Origin: an uncultured Clostridia bacterium | Lineage (GTDB): Bacteria; Bacillota; Clostridia; Christensenellales; Aristaeellaceae | Reading direction: 5' to 3' | Assembly: GCA_934663595.1 (NCBI GenBank) | Contig: CAKUKM010000011.1 | Location: 3,816 to 67,815, forward strand | Length of the DNA: 64,000 nucleotides | Made by a program: the position numbers and the translations under genes | The notes under the pieces: generated by a model | What the model was told of the DNA's origin: nothing | The model's database searches: none | What the model saw: the letters and a program-made list of their open reading frames with translations, nothing else | In this document: positions 1 through 8,817 of the stretch, piece by piece | How positions within the stretch are numbered: the first letter of the stretch is position 1 | Layout of the letters: each line of letters opens with the position of its first letter

Positions 1-690
1 GGCGAAACGCTCGCGCCGGAAAACGGCGGTTCGGTTCAGAGCTCCGTAACCTTTGACGAAGCGCGCGTGCTGCGCGCCGCGGATATGATCGCGCGGCTTG
101 CCGATATGGGCGTGCAGGTCGGCGTGGTCATGGGCGGCGGCAATATCTGGCGCGGCCGCTTTTCCTCCGAAATGGATCCGGTGGCGGCGGATCAGATGGG
201 CATGCTGGCCACGATCATCAACGCCCTCGCCGTGCGCGAGGCGCTGGCGCGAATGGGCCGGCGCGCGACCGTATTTACCGCCCAGGAAATGACCCGCTTT
301 GCCGAGCTGTATCGCGCCGATCGCGCGGACGCATGCCTGAATGCGGGCGAGATCGTGCTGCTCGCGGGCGGCAGCGGAAATCCGTTCTTCACCACCGATA
401 CGGCGGCGGCGCTGCGTGCGGCCGAACTGCGCGCGGACGCGGTGTTTAAGGGAACGACCGTGGACGGCGTGTATGATTCCGATCCGCGCAAGAACCCGAA
501 TGCGAAGCTGCTGAGCGAGCTTACGTATCAGGAGGCGCTCGACAGGAATTTGAAGGTTATGGACGCGACGGCGTTCCGTCTCTGCATGGAGCAGAAGCTG
601 CCCTGCATTCGCGTGTTCAATATGGATAACCTCGAAAATATCCTCGCGGTCGCGCGCGGCGAAACCGTCGGCACGGTCGTGCACGCCTGA
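1..690 (+). CDS. pyrH: UMP kinase (uridylate kinase), 5' end outside window
   Basis: Phosphorylates UMP to UDP with ATP in cytoplasmic pyrimidine synthesis; amino-acid-kinase fold, normally a hexamer. The reading frame is open from base 1, so only about ten N-terminal residues (the usual KLSGE strand) are missing; 229 residues are present against roughly 235-245 in the family. Visible family motifs are the glycine-rich VVMGGGNIWRG near the start, the TTDTAAALRAAE segment and the DGVYDSDP segment that lines the nucleotide site. An in-frame ATG at 67 is internal and not the start. It ends 15 bases before the LicD-type gene, so the two are probably cotranscribed. The usual downstream partners frr and uppS are absent. 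Confidence 0.95.
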   Translation, partial: GETLAPENGGSVQSSVTFDEARVLRAADMIARLADMGVQVGVVMGGGNIWRGRFSSEMDPVAADQMGMLATIINALAVREALARMGRRATVFTAQEMTRFAELYRADRADACLNAGEIVLLAGGSGNPFFTTDTAAALRAAELRADAVFKGTTVDGVYDSDPRKNPNAKLLSELTYQEALDRNLKVMDATAFRLCMEQKLPCIRVFNMDNLENILAVARGETVGTVVHA

Positions 691-705
691 CGGGAGGGAT
701 CGCCT

Positions 706-1491
706 ATGCCATCCAACCCTGAGCTTAAGCAGATTCACGCCGAAATCCTGGTGCTGCTCCGGCGCTTTGACGAGGTTTGCATGTTGAACGGCATTCGCTA
801 TACGCTCGACGCGGGCTCGCTGCTCGGCGCGGTGCGCGAACACGGCTTCATTCCCTGGGACGACGACGCGGACATTGCGATGACGCGCGCGGAATACGAG
901 AAGTTTCGCGACGTGGCCCGCACGGGCGCGCTGGGCGAGGGCTATACCTTTCGCGAATACGCCTCGCAGCACCCGCGCGTGTGGCTGAATCGGAAGGGCC
1001 GCCCCGGTGCGTGGATCGATATTTTCATCTTTGATTCGATCAGCGGCGTGGCCTGGAGGCGCAAATTGAAGCTGCTCGGCTGCGCGTTCTTCCTCGCGTT
1101 CACGAAGACTCGCGAGAGCATGGAGGTTTCGCGCAAGGCCAATCTGCACCACGGCGCAAAGCGCGTTCTGCTGAACGTGGGCTATGCGATGGGCCGGCCG
1201 TTTACCGCGCGCTTCAAGGCGCGAATGATGAACGCGTTCTGCAAATACGCCTTTCGCGGCAACGGCCAGTGGATTCACCGGTCGAATACGATGTATTCCG
1301 AGCTCGGCCTGATTCTGCCCGCCGGCGTAATGGACGAATATCTTCGCGCGCCGTTTGAGGATACGGAGCTGATGATCGTGAAGCGCTGGCACGAGGTGCT
1401 CGTGTCCAACTACGGCGAAAATTACATGACCCCCGTTCGATATGCCTCCCACGACAACCCGCAACACGCGGGCTTTCGCGGGGAAAACTGA
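706..1491 (+). CDS. LicD family phosphotransferase-like protein
   Basis: LicD proteins are nucleotidyltransferase-fold enzymes, best known for moving phosphocholine or related groups onto teichoic acids or surface glycans; the substrate here is unknown. The protein has 261 residues. The LicD hallmark is at residues 35-56: the DAGSLLGAVREHGF segment followed by the acidic WDDDAD metal site. No signal peptide or membrane span is evident, as expected for a cytoplasmic or peripheral enzyme. The ATG is preceded by a GGGAGG ribosome site eight bases upstream. It follows pyrH by 15 bases and is closed by a strong terminator, so it probably uses the pyrH transcript. The family call is firm, the substrate is not. 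Confidence 0.85.
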   Translation: MPSNPELKQIHAEILVLLRRFDEVCMLNGIRYTLDAGSLLGAVREHGFIPWDDDADIAMTRAEYEKFRDVARTGALGEGYTFREYASQHPRVWLNRKGRPGAWIDIFIFDSISGVAWRRKLKLLGCAFFLAFTKTRESMEVSRKANLHHGAKRVLLNVGYAMGRPFTARFKARMMNAFCKYAFRGNGQWIHRSNTMYSELGLILPAGVMDEYLRAPFEDTELMIVKRWHEVLVSNYGENYMTPVRYASHDNPQHAGFRGEN

Positions 1492-1493
1492 AA

Positions 1494-1533
1494 AAAACGC
1501 AGCCGGAAGGTAATCGCGGGCTGCGTTTTGGCT
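1494..1533 (+). terminator. Rho-independent terminator after the LicD gene
   Basis: An 11-bp stem AAAACGCAGCC (1494-1504) pairs with GGCTGCGTTTT (1519-1529), so the T-tract forms part of the stem. It starts just after the stop codon and ends the pyrH-licD transcript. Confidence 0.85.
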
Positions 1534-1601
1534 CTATTGAAAAGAAAATCCGCCTGCTCGCGCGCGAGTCGGGCGGATTTTGCAAATCGCGCGCATTTCT
1601 G

Positions 1602-1630
1602 TTGCGGGGGAGCGGACTTTTTGCTATAAT
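1602..1630 (+). promoter_or_regulatory. Vegetative promoter of the sensor kinase gene
   Basis: TTGCGG (1602-1607), a 17-bp spacer and TATAAT (1625-1630), with TGC directly before the -10 (extended -10). It sits 38 bases upstream of the kinase start. Confidence 0.8.
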
Positions 1631-1668
1631 AGGGGCGGCGCGAAAAAGCGGATATTTGCGAAAGAGCG

Positions 1669-3375
1669 GTGATGACGCTGTTGAAGAGGCTGTCGCTGAG
1701 GACGATGCTGGGATGCTTTATGGCTGTCGCCGCATTTCTAACGGTATTTTTGGGCGTATACAATGAATTCGAGTTTCACAAGGATTTCTATCAGCAGCAG
1801 GTGGACTATACCTGCAAGATGCTGAGCGACGCGTGCCACCAGGCGGAGCAGAAGCTGTCCGATGTCACGAAGATGCTGAATCAGCTGTCCGCCAAGAGCA
1901 GAATTTCCAGCTATTGCGAAATGAGCGCGCCGGAGCGCATGCGAGTTTATGAATACATCAAAATCCTTGTCGATACCTATACGGAGACGAACAGCTGCGT
2001 CGTCGCGCTGTATTTGCACAGCATCGACGGCTCGATGGTGCGAAGCGTCTACAGCTTTGCCGGAAAGGAATATCACACGCTGAAGGGCTTTTATCAGGTT
2101 TTGAGCCGCGAGGCGCTGAACGTGCCGTTTCGCAAGACCAAAACCGGGCTCGTTTTTGAGGAAGGAAGCGCTTTAAGCGCGACGGATCAGAAGCTGTATG
2201 CCATCAGCCAGCCGGTCTTCAGCGAAAGAGGCTATTGCGGCTCCCTGACCATCATGCTGGACATTGAGAAAATCATGCAGGATATCAGCGAAAACGTCCA
2301 GATTCCCATGCTGCTGCGGTGCGGCGAAACAGTCATCTGGAACAGTCTGAGCGGGGAAGTCGAGTCCGACGAGGTTTCGCTGTACCGGCGGAAGCTGGAA
2401 GCGAGCGATTGGGAAATTACGGTGCCGCTGTATAAGAGCGAAGTGTTTGAAATTACTGACAGAATACTCAATCAGGACGTGATCACGATCATGCTGGTGA
2501 TCGCGACCGAGGCGGTTTTGCTGATTCTCATCTATTATTGGATTCTGCGCCCGCTGCGGGATATTACGCTGCAGATGGAGCGGATCGGTGCGCAAAACGG
2601 CAAGCGCCTGCAGCGCGTTTACAACGCCAGCAAATCCAGAAACGAAATGGAGGTTCTGGCCAACGGAATCAACGACATGCTGATTCGCGTCGACGAGCTG
2701 AACCAGCAGGCGATCAAATCCAAAACGGACTATTTAAAGGAGCACATCATCTTCCTGCAATCGCAGATCAACCCGCATTTCCTGTTCAACAGCCTGAGCA
2801 GCATTCGCGGAATGGCGGCGTGCGGGAACACGGAAAACGTGTGCGCAATGGCGGGCGATATTGCGGAAATCTATCGCTATTGCATGTCGGACGATCCGAT
2901 CGCGACGGTTCAGGAGGAAATCGAGTGCGTGCGGCAGTACGTCAGCGTTTTCGAGCTCTGCTACGAGCGGAAGGTGCAATTCCGCCTGGATGTGGACAGG
3001 CGCATGCTGCAATGCCGCATCCCGCGCATGATTCTTGAGCCGCTGGTGGAGAACGCGTTTTCCCACGGCTTCGTTCGCGGCCGGCCCGAGGAATGGCAGC
3101 TGGAGCTGCGCGGCCGGATTTTGAACGGGCATCTCCTGATCGATCTGGGAAACAGCGGCGCGGTGGCGACGGAGGAGCAGCTGCAGCGCCTGAACGGGAT
3201 TTTGCCGATTCGGCCGGTCTATCATGGCATCGGCGTTTCGAATGTGCGATCGCGCATTGAACTGATCGGCGGCAAGTCGGCCTATCTGCAATATCGGGCG
3301 CGCGAGCGGGGCGGAGTGATCGTCACGGTTTGCTTCCCGCTGGAGATCGAGCATGCAGAAGAACGAAAACTGTAA
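1669..3375 (+). CDS. Sensor histidine kinase, YesM type
   Basis: Membrane sensor of a two-component system that controls carbohydrate uptake genes; its partner is the AraC-type regulator at 7066. In 568 residues there is an N-terminal membrane span (about 10-30), a long extracellular sensor region, a second span (about 265-290), a HAMP-like linker, the His_kinase domain with QINPHFLFNSL (phospho-acceptor His about residue 370) and a C-terminal HATPase with an N-box (EPLVENAFSHG). GTG at 1669 and ATG at 1672 are both possible starts; a purine-rich AAAGAG lies upstream. Unusually, kinase and regulator are separated by the transporter genes they presumably regulate. Confidence 0.92.
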   Translation: MMTLLKRLSLRTMLGCFMAVAAFLTVFLGVYNEFEFHKDFYQQQVDYTCKMLSDACHQAEQKLSDVTKMLNQLSAKSRISSYCEMSAPERMRVYEYIKILVDTYTETNSCVVALYLHSIDGSMVRSVYSFAGKEYHTLKGFYQVLSREALNVPFRKTKTGLVFEEGSALSATDQKLYAISQPVFSERGYCGSLTIMLDIEKIMQDISENVQIPMLLRCGETVIWNSLSGEVESDEVSLYRRKLEASDWEITVPLYKSEVFEITDRILNQDVITIMLVIATEAVLLILIYYWILRPLRDITLQMERIGAQNGKRLQRVYNASKSRNEMEVLANGINDMLIRVDELNQQAIKSKTDYLKEHIIFLQSQINPHFLFNSLSSIRGMAACGNTENVCAMAGDIAEIYRYCMSDDPIATVQEEIECVRQYVSVFELCYERKVQFRLDVDRRMLQCRIPRMILEPLVENAFSHGFVRGRPEEWQLELRGRILNGHLLIDLGNSGAVATEEQLQRLNGILPIRPVYHGIGVSNVRSRIELIGGKSAYLQYRARERGGVIVTVCFPLEIEHAEERKL

Positions 3376-3398
3376 ACAAAGTGGCGAAATGCAATGAT

Positions 3399-3450
3399 AA
3401 TAGCGGAAACTGGCAGCACATTCATAATAGCGTGCTAGTTTCTGTTATTT
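3399..3450 (+). terminator. Hairpin between kinase and permease genes (terminator or attenuator)
   Basis: An imperfect long stem pairs AATAGCGGAAACTGGCAGCAC (3399-3419) with GTGCTAGTTTCTGTTATT (3432-3449), loop of 12 bases, followed by a T-rich stretch TTTTTAT. It would reduce or regulate read-through from the kinase into the transporter genes. It could also be an operator, being a long inverted repeat. Confidence 0.55.
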
Positions 3451-3516
3451 TTATGCTAATAGTTGTGCGGAATGAAAAGCTATAATAAAGGTATCAGGAG
3501 AAGGGAGAGAGCGCAT

Positions 3517-4437
3517 ATGAAGGCAAGAATGTCGGATCTGAGGCGGAGAATCTGGGAGGCGAGATATTTGTATCTCCTGTTGCTTCCGCTGATTGCCTTT
3601 CTGATCCTTTTCCGCTATATGCCGATGCTCGGCCTGCAGATCGCCTTTAAGAAGTATTCTGCGAAGCTCGGCATTTGGGGAAGCAAATGGATCGGCCTGG
3701 ACAATTTCCGAAGAATCTTCATTTCCCCGGACGCGATTCGCGCGATCAAGAACACGATCATCATCAGCCTGAGCCGACTGGTTTTCGAGTTCCCGATTCC
3801 GATTGCGCTGGCGCTGCTGATCAACGAAATGCCGGGAAGAAAGCTCAAGCGCGTGTATCAGACCGTGCTGACCTTTCCGCATTTCCTTTCGTGGGTCATC
3901 GTCGCATCCATCCTGATGAACTTCCTTTCGAACACGGGCGCGCTGAATTCGCTGATCGTAAAGCTCGGCGGCACGAGCTTCAGCTTTCTGTCGTCGACAA
4001 AGCTGTTCCGCCCGCTTCTGTACATTACGGCGAACTGGAAGAACATGGGCTATTCCTCCATCATTTACATCGCCGCGATTGCCGGCATTGATCCGACGCT
4101 TCACGAGGCCGCGATCATGGACGGCGCCGGCCGCCTGCGCCGCATCTGGAATGTGACGCTTCCGGGAATTCGCACTACCATCATCGTATTGTTCATCATG
4201 CAGGTCGGCAACGTCATGAACGCGGGCTTTGATCAGACCTTCAACCTGATTAACGACGGCGTAAAGAGCGTCGGCGAGATTCTGGATGTGTATGTTTACA
4301 ACATTACGTTTAAGGCCACGCCCAGCTACGGCTTCTCCGCGGCGGTCGGCATGTTCAAATCGGTGATCAATTTCGCCATGCTGCTGATTGCGGATCGGGT
4401 GGTCAAGCTGCTCGGCGGCGGCGGACTGTTCGCGTAA
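3517..4437 (+). CDS. ABC transporter permease, LplB type
   Basis: One of two inner-membrane permeases of a carbohydrate (CUT1) importer. From the ATG at 3517 (306 residues) it shows an N-terminal basic stretch, then six hydrophobic spans beginning with LYLLLLPLIAFLILF, and the EAA loop (EAAIMDGAGRLRRIWNVTLP) that docks the ATPase. I prefer ATG 3517 over an upstream GTG at 3463 because AGGAGAAGGGAGAG lies just before it. It is followed 17 bases later by the second permease and then by the binding protein. No ATPase is encoded beside it, as is usual for LplABC/YtcQP-like systems that borrow a shared MsmX/MsmK ATPase. Substrate unknown; oligosaccharide is likely. Confidence 0.9.
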   Translation: MKARMSDLRRRIWEARYLYLLLLPLIAFLILFRYMPMLGLQIAFKKYSAKLGIWGSKWIGLDNFRRIFISPDAIRAIKNTIIISLSRLVFEFPIPIALALLINEMPGRKLKRVYQTVLTFPHFLSWVIVASILMNFLSNTGALNSLIVKLGGTSFSFLSSTKLFRPLLYITANWKNMGYSSIIYIAAIAGIDPTLHEAAIMDGAGRLRRIWNVTLPGIRTTIIVLFIMQVGNVMNAGFDQTFNLINDGVKSVGEILDVYVYNITFKATPSYGFSAAVGMFKSVINFAMLLIADRVVKLLGGGGLFA

Positions 4438-4454
4438 GAAAGGAGGAAGCGGCA

Positions 4455-5342
4455 ATGCAGAAAACGCGTCAAACGGGCAAAAAGCGCTGGGAAGCGATGG
4501 ATGTGATCTCGTTGATTCTGATGACGATCATCACGCTGTGCATATTCATTCCGTTTTACAATTCCATCGTGATTTCCTTCAGCACCTCGGGCTCCTATCT
4601 GCGCAATCCGTTCGCCTTCTGGCCCTCGGAGGGGACGCTGGCGAATTACACGAAGGTTCTGAAAAACGGCACCATCTTCAGCTGCTATCTCAACACGATT
4701 CTGATTACGGTGGTCGGAACGGTGCTGTCGATGAGCACGTCGGTCGCGGCGGCGTTTGCGTTTTCGCGCAAGGCGTTTCCGGGCAAGCGATTCGTGTTCA
4801 TGCTGATGCTGTTTACGATGTTCTTTTCGGGCGGCACGATCCCGACGTATCTGACGATCAAGCAGCTCGGCCTGATCGATACGCGCCTGTGCATCATCCT
4901 GATGTGCGGAGTTTCGACGTTCAACATCATCGTTCTGAAAAACGGATTTGAACAGATTCCGAACGCGCTGGAGGAAGCGGCGAAGATCGACGGCGCGAAC
5001 GACATGCAGATTTTCGTAAGGGTCATGCTTCCGCTGCTGACGGCGCAGATCGCGACATTTACGCTCTTTACGGCCGTCGGTTATTGGAACGAATGGTTCT
5101 GGTCGATGCTGGTGATCAACTCCAGCAAAAAGATGACGCTCATGAGCTATCTGCGCGCGATCGTCATGGAGGCCTCGGGCGTAATCGACAGCGATTCCGC
5201 GGCGGGGCAGGATCTGCAGAATTTCTCCATGGGCGTCAAGATGGCGTCCGTCGTGCTGACGATGCTGCCGATTATGTTCGTGTATCCGTTCCTCCAGAAG
5301 TACTTCGCAAAGGGAATTCTGGTGGGCGCGGTAAAAATGTGA
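4455..5342 (+). CDS. ABC transporter permease, LplC/YtcP type
   Basis: Second permease (295 residues) of the same importer. It has about six membrane spans, starting near residue 17 (VISLILMTIITLCIFIPFY), and a C-terminal EAA loop reading EEAAKIDGANDMQIFVRVML. A GAAAGGAGG ribosome site precedes the ATG. It pairs with the LplB-type permease upstream and the solute-binding protein downstream, a gene order conserved in Firmicute CUT1 systems. The C-terminus GILVGAVKM is typical of this family. Confidence 0.92.
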   Translation: MQKTRQTGKKRWEAMDVISLILMTIITLCIFIPFYNSIVISFSTSGSYLRNPFAFWPSEGTLANYTKVLKNGTIFSCYLNTILITVVGTVLSMSTSVAAAFAFSRKAFPGKRFVFMLMLFTMFFSGGTIPTYLTIKQLGLIDTRLCIILMCGVSTFNIIVLKNGFEQIPNALEEAAKIDGANDMQIFVRVMLPLLTAQIATFTLFTAVGYWNEWFWSMLVINSSKKMTLMSYLRAIVMEASGVIDSDSAAGQDLQNFSMGVKMASVVLTMLPIMFVYPFLQKYFAKGILVGAVKM

Positions 5343-5433
5343 TCAACGCGAAAAATGCCGGGAAGGGAGGCAATGGACGGTCGGGGGTTCACGCAATTTA
5401 AGGGAAAAACGGACACAGGAGAGGAGAAAAGGT

Positions 5434-6963
5434 ATGAAGAAGATTGTTGCGCTGGTTCTGGCGGTAATGCTGCTGCTGAGCGCTGCGAGCGCATTGGCGG
5501 AGTTTGATCAGAAGGTTTCTTTCACGGTTTGCACGTCTCAGACGCAGGCGGCGGGCGATTACAACAGCGATACGCTCGCGAAGTATGTGCAGGAAAAGTT
5601 CAATGTGGATTACGAAGTATGGCCCATTGCCTATGACAGCCAGAACGAAAAGGTGCGCGTATGGGTCAACAGCGAATCCATGCCGTCCCTCACGGCCTGG
5701 ATGGACTGGAACATCTCCGAATACAGCGAATACGTCGATCAGGGCCTGCTCGGCGCGCTGCCGGAGGGCTGGGAGCAGGATTATCCGAATCTGCATCGAA
5801 TGATTGAAAAGACGGGCCTGCTGGACAAGCTGACCATCGACGGCAAGCTCTATGCGGTTCCGAACGCGGTCTTCGGCGTTTTCCTCGACATGGATCCCAT
5901 CACCAACCATGATACCACCTGGTATCGTGCGGACTGGGCGGAGCAGCTGGGCTACCATTTCGGCGATACGGCGACCTTCGCGGAGTTCCGCAAGTATCTG
6001 GAGGATTGCATTGCCAACAACATGTCCGGCATGGACGCGACCTACGGCCTGGTGGGCACTTCCGGCTATGTCAATTCCTTCTTCTTTGACGCCACGGGCG
6101 TGGACTACGATGGATTCATGGAAACGGAAGACGGAATGGTCTGGGGCCCGACGCTCGAAGCGATTCCCGAGACGATCAAGATGATCCGCGACTGGTATCA
6201 GTCGGGTCTGATCTATCCGGATTACTACCTGCTGTCCAGCACGGACGCGCCGGAATACTTCTATGTCGGCAATTGCGCGGCGCTGCGCAAGGACGGCCCC
6301 GTTTCGTCGCACGTCGCGACGGCGGAAGGTCTGGAAGAAAACGGCATTGATCCGTCGGTCGCGAAACCGATTCTGCTGACCGGCGAAGACGGCGTGGTTC
6401 ACGCGCTGGAGACGACCAACTACTGGACCGTTATCATCTTCAATCCCGAAAACGACGCGGAGACGATGGGGCGCCTGTGCGCGATGATCGACTGGCTGTA
6501 CAGCGAAGAGGGCATCCTCTGCTGCCAGATGGGCGTTCCGGGCGTGGAATGGGATTACGACGCCGAGGGCAAGCCCTATTACCTCGATGCGGCGATCGGC
6601 GAGGACGGCAAGGTCATCAGCCAGTGGGATCGCAATCCGAGCTATCGCATCTGGCGTCAGCTTGGCATGCTGTCCGACGACTTCAACTTCGTAAGCCCCG
6701 CGTATGATCCGGCGCTGCAGGAGCAGTGCAAGCATTGCTACGAGGTCAAGGCGGCGGGCGAGGTGCTGCCGTACAACTACGATTACGCGTTCTATTCCAG
6801 CGAGACCAAGAATGTCTACTCGGTGGATATCAAGAGCGGCGTAACGGAGGTAGTGATCGGAACGGACGACGTGGACGAAGCGTGGCAGAAGTTCATCGAC
6901 GACAACAGGGGCATGTGGGAGCCGCTGCTGAACGAGCTGAACGCGGAGTACTTTGGCGGCTGA
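5434..6963 (+). CDS. Extracellular solute-binding protein of the carbohydrate ABC importer
   Basis: Captures the sugar outside the cell and delivers it to the two permeases just upstream. It has 509 residues, a size typical of the LplA-like family 1 binding proteins. The first 22 residues form a signal peptide ending in an A-x-A site (SALA before EFDQK). There is no lipobox cysteine, so it does not look like a lipoprotein; how it stays at the surface is unclear. The mature part is rich in Trp, Tyr and acidic residues, as is common for sugar-binding proteins. AGGAGAGGAG precedes the ATG. A terminator directly follows, so the regulator downstream is less strongly transcribed or has its own promoter. 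Confidence 0.9.
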   Translation: MKKIVALVLAVMLLLSAASALAEFDQKVSFTVCTSQTQAAGDYNSDTLAKYVQEKFNVDYEVWPIAYDSQNEKVRVWVNSESMPSLTAWMDWNISEYSEYVDQGLLGALPEGWEQDYPNLHRMIEKTGLLDKLTIDGKLYAVPNAVFGVFLDMDPITNHDTTWYRADWAEQLGYHFGDTATFAEFRKYLEDCIANNMSGMDATYGLVGTSGYVNSFFFDATGVDYDGFMETEDGMVWGPTLEAIPETIKMIRDWYQSGLIYPDYYLLSSTDAPEYFYVGNCAALRKDGPVSSHVATAEGLEENGIDPSVAKPILLTGEDGVVHALETTNYWTVIIFNPENDAETMGRLCAMIDWLYSEEGILCCQMGVPGVEWDYDAEGKPYYLDAAIGEDGKVISQWDRNPSYRIWRQLGMLSDDFNFVSPAYDPALQEQCKHCYEVKAAGEVLPYNYDYAFYSSETKNVYSVDIKSGVTEVVIGTDDVDEAWQKFIDDNRGMWEPLLNELNAEYFGG

Positions 6964-6975
6964 TTCCAGATTGGG

Positions 6976-7020
6976 GGAAACCGGGCCGGGATTTATCCCG
7001 GCTTCGGTTCCGTTTTGTTT
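6976..7020 (+). terminator. Terminator after the binding-protein gene
   Basis: A GC-rich stem (GGAAACCG and CCGGGA against TCCCGG and CGGTTCC, about 6977-7011) followed by GTTTTGTTT. It probably sets transporter expression above that of the downstream regulator. Confidence 0.7.
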
Positions 7021-7065
7021 CGCGGCGCCGGGCTGGATTTTTAGGGAAGTGGGCGAAAATCGAAT

Positions 7066-7803
7066 ATGTATAGCGCGCTGATTGTGGATGATGATCATTG
7101 GGTTGCCAAGGACATCCGTGCGGTTTTACAATTGGAGAAACATGGCTTTGACAGAATTGAGGAAATGAATTCTGCCGAGGAGGCCCTTTCGCGCATTTTG
7201 GCGGGGGATGCGTATGACATGATCATTACGGATATAAGAATGGGGGATATGAGCGGGCTGGATCTGATTCGCGCCTGCCGAAATCATCATTACGACGCCA
7301 TTTTTATTCTGGTCAGCGCATACAGCGATTTCAGCTATGTATCGGAGGCCTTTCAGCAGGAGGTGTTCGACTATCTCCTCAAGCCGGTTTCACAGGAAAA
7401 GGCGCAGCGAATGATGATGCGCGTCTGCTCGAAGCTGGAAGAAAGGCATGACAGCGAGATGCAGACGAGCGACGAAAAGCCGAGAGAGGCGTTCGAGGTC
7501 GCGCTGGAGTATATCCGGAAGAACTACACGCAGGCGATTACTCTGGAGGAAACCGCGGACGCGTGCTATCTTTCCAAGGGGTATCTGTGTGCGCTGCTGA
7601 AAAAGAATCTGGGCATGTCGTTTTCGCAGTTCAAGAATTACCTTCGAATTGCGGAAAGCAAGAAGCTGATTCAGGAGGGCAACGCCAACATGGCGGAGGT
7701 CGCGGAGGCGGTCGGTTATCTGGATGCGAACTACTTTTCAAGAATTTTCAAGCGCATGGTCGGGATGACGCCGCAGGAATATCAGCGAATGCTGAAAAAA
7801 TGA
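7066..7803 (+). CDS. Response regulator with AraC-type DNA-binding domain, YesN type
   Basis: Likely partner of the sensor kinase at 1669 and activator of the sugar importer. 245 residues: a receiver domain (1-120) with the acidic pocket VDDD (8-10), phospho-acceptor Asp56 in MIITDIRMG and the conserved Lys in YLLKPVS, then an AraC-family double helix-turn-helix (about 145-245) ending in the typical signature NYFSRIFKRMVGMTPQEYQ. It lacks the long central linker of full-size YesN proteins, so it is the compact form. It ends 17 bases before the isomerase gene, whose ribosome site GGGAGAAG lies in that gap. Confidence 0.92.
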   Translation: MYSALIVDDDHWVAKDIRAVLQLEKHGFDRIEEMNSAEEALSRILAGDAYDMIITDIRMGDMSGLDLIRACRNHHYDAIFILVSAYSDFSYVSEAFQQEVFDYLLKPVSQEKAQRMMMRVCSKLEERHDSEMQTSDEKPREAFEVALEYIRKNYTQAITLEETADACYLSKGYLCALLKKNLGMSFSQFKNYLRIAESKKLIQEGNANMAEVAEAVGYLDANYFSRIFKRMVGMTPQEYQRMLKK

Positions 7804-7820
7804 GGAATCGAGGGAGAAGC

Positions 7821-8696
7821 ATGAAAATATCAACGTCGCTTGGACATGGAATCAGTATTGGAAAGGTCAGCGCGGCGGAATCGGCGCTGATGATGAAAAA
7901 GGCGGGCTTTCACGGCGTAGACCTGAGCCTGTGCGAATACCAGACGGAGCCGTGGAAAATCCTGACGGACGAATGGAAGGCGCACGTGATGGTCAATGTG
8001 AATGCGCTGCGCGCGGCCGGGCTCGAGGTGGCGCAGACGCATATGCCGTTTTATTATGCGCATCTGAAGCATCCCGGCAGCGGCAGCTATCAGGAATACG
8101 AGGATTTCCTGCTGCCGGCCTATATTCGCTCTCTGGAAATGACGGCCGAGGTGGGCGGCAAAATCGCCGTCATGCATCCCTATTACATTGAGGACAGCGT
8201 GGACAGAACCCGCTACGGCAATTACAAGCTCATCGAAAAGATGATGCCGACGCTGGAGAAGTACAATTTGAAGATCGCGCTGGAGAACGTTTGGGCGGAG
8301 GGCTACAAGGACACGCACATGTCCTATCCCGAGGATATGCTCAAGGTTGTGGAAACGATTGGCAGCGAGCACGTTGGCCTTTGCATCGATACGGGTCATG
8401 CGAATATCTTTGACATTCACATCGGCAATATGGCGCGCACGTTTGGAAAGCACCTGTACGCGCTGCACATGAACGGCAATTCCGGCAAGGCGGATTCGCA
8501 CACGGTGCCGTATTCCATGTCCGGCTGGTGCGAGAATATGGATTATCTGGATTTCTCGGCGGCGCTGAAGGAGATCGGCTATAAGGGCTATTACAATATG
8601 GAGGTCGCCAACGGCAATTTGCCCCCGCAGGTGGCGCAGCCGTTCTATAACTACGTCGCGGCCGTGGCGCAGGCGCTGGCCGGCCTGGCGGAATAA
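7821..8696 (+). CDS. Sugar phosphate isomerase/epimerase, xylose isomerase-like TIM barrel
   Basis: Member of the AP-endonuclease-2/xylose-isomerase-like superfamily, which isomerises or epimerises sugars with divalent metal. 291 residues from ATG 7821, with GAGGGAGAAG just upstream. Likely metal ligands sit in the segments KIALENVW (Glu), LCIDTGHANIF (Asp and His), LHMNGN (His) and YYNMEVAN (Glu), a pattern that fits the family. As the last gene of the YesM/ABC/YesN locus it probably handles the imported sugar. No signal peptide. The exact substrate cannot be told from sequence. Confidence 0.85.
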   Translation: MKISTSLGHGISIGKVSAAESALMMKKAGFHGVDLSLCEYQTEPWKILTDEWKAHVMVNVNALRAAGLEVAQTHMPFYYAHLKHPGSGSYQEYEDFLLPAYIRSLEMTAEVGGKIAVMHPYYIEDSVDRTRYGNYKLIEKMMPTLEKYNLKIALENVWAEGYKDTHMSYPEDMLKVVETIGSEHVGLCIDTGHANIFDIHIGNMARTFGKHLYALHMNGNSGKADSHTVPYSMSGWCENMDYLDFSAALKEIGYKGYYNMEVANGNLPPQVAQPFYNYVAAVAQALAGLAE

Positions 8697-8705
8697 TCGC
8701 ACAAA

Positions 8706-8743
8706 TCGGCGCGCCCGGGCGAACGGACGCTCAGGCGCGCCGA
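8706..8743 (+). terminator. Perfect GC-rich inverted repeat after the isomerase gene
   Basis: TCGGCGCGCC (8706-8715) and GGCGCGCCGA (8734-8743) form a perfect 10-bp stem. No T-tract follows, so termination is likely but not certain. Confidence 0.5.
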
Positions 8744-8778
8744 TATACGCCCGGAGGCGCAAAGAATGATTATTTTCC

Positions 8779-8807
8779 TTGCATTTCCGGGGGGAATGTG
8801 GTATACT
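8779..8807 (+). promoter_or_regulatory. Promoter of the tRNA-Leu gene
   Basis: TTGCAT (8779-8784), 17-bp spacer, TATACT (8802-8807). Transcription would start a few bases before the first tRNA nucleotide at 8818. Confidence 0.8.
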
Positions 8808-8817
8808 CTGGTTATAT

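Noticed and set aside
3463..3486. TTGTGC/TATAAT pair in front of the LplB-type gene
   Set aside because: Spacing is 12 bp, too short for a sigma-A promoter; TATAAT alone at 3481-3486 may still have weak activity.
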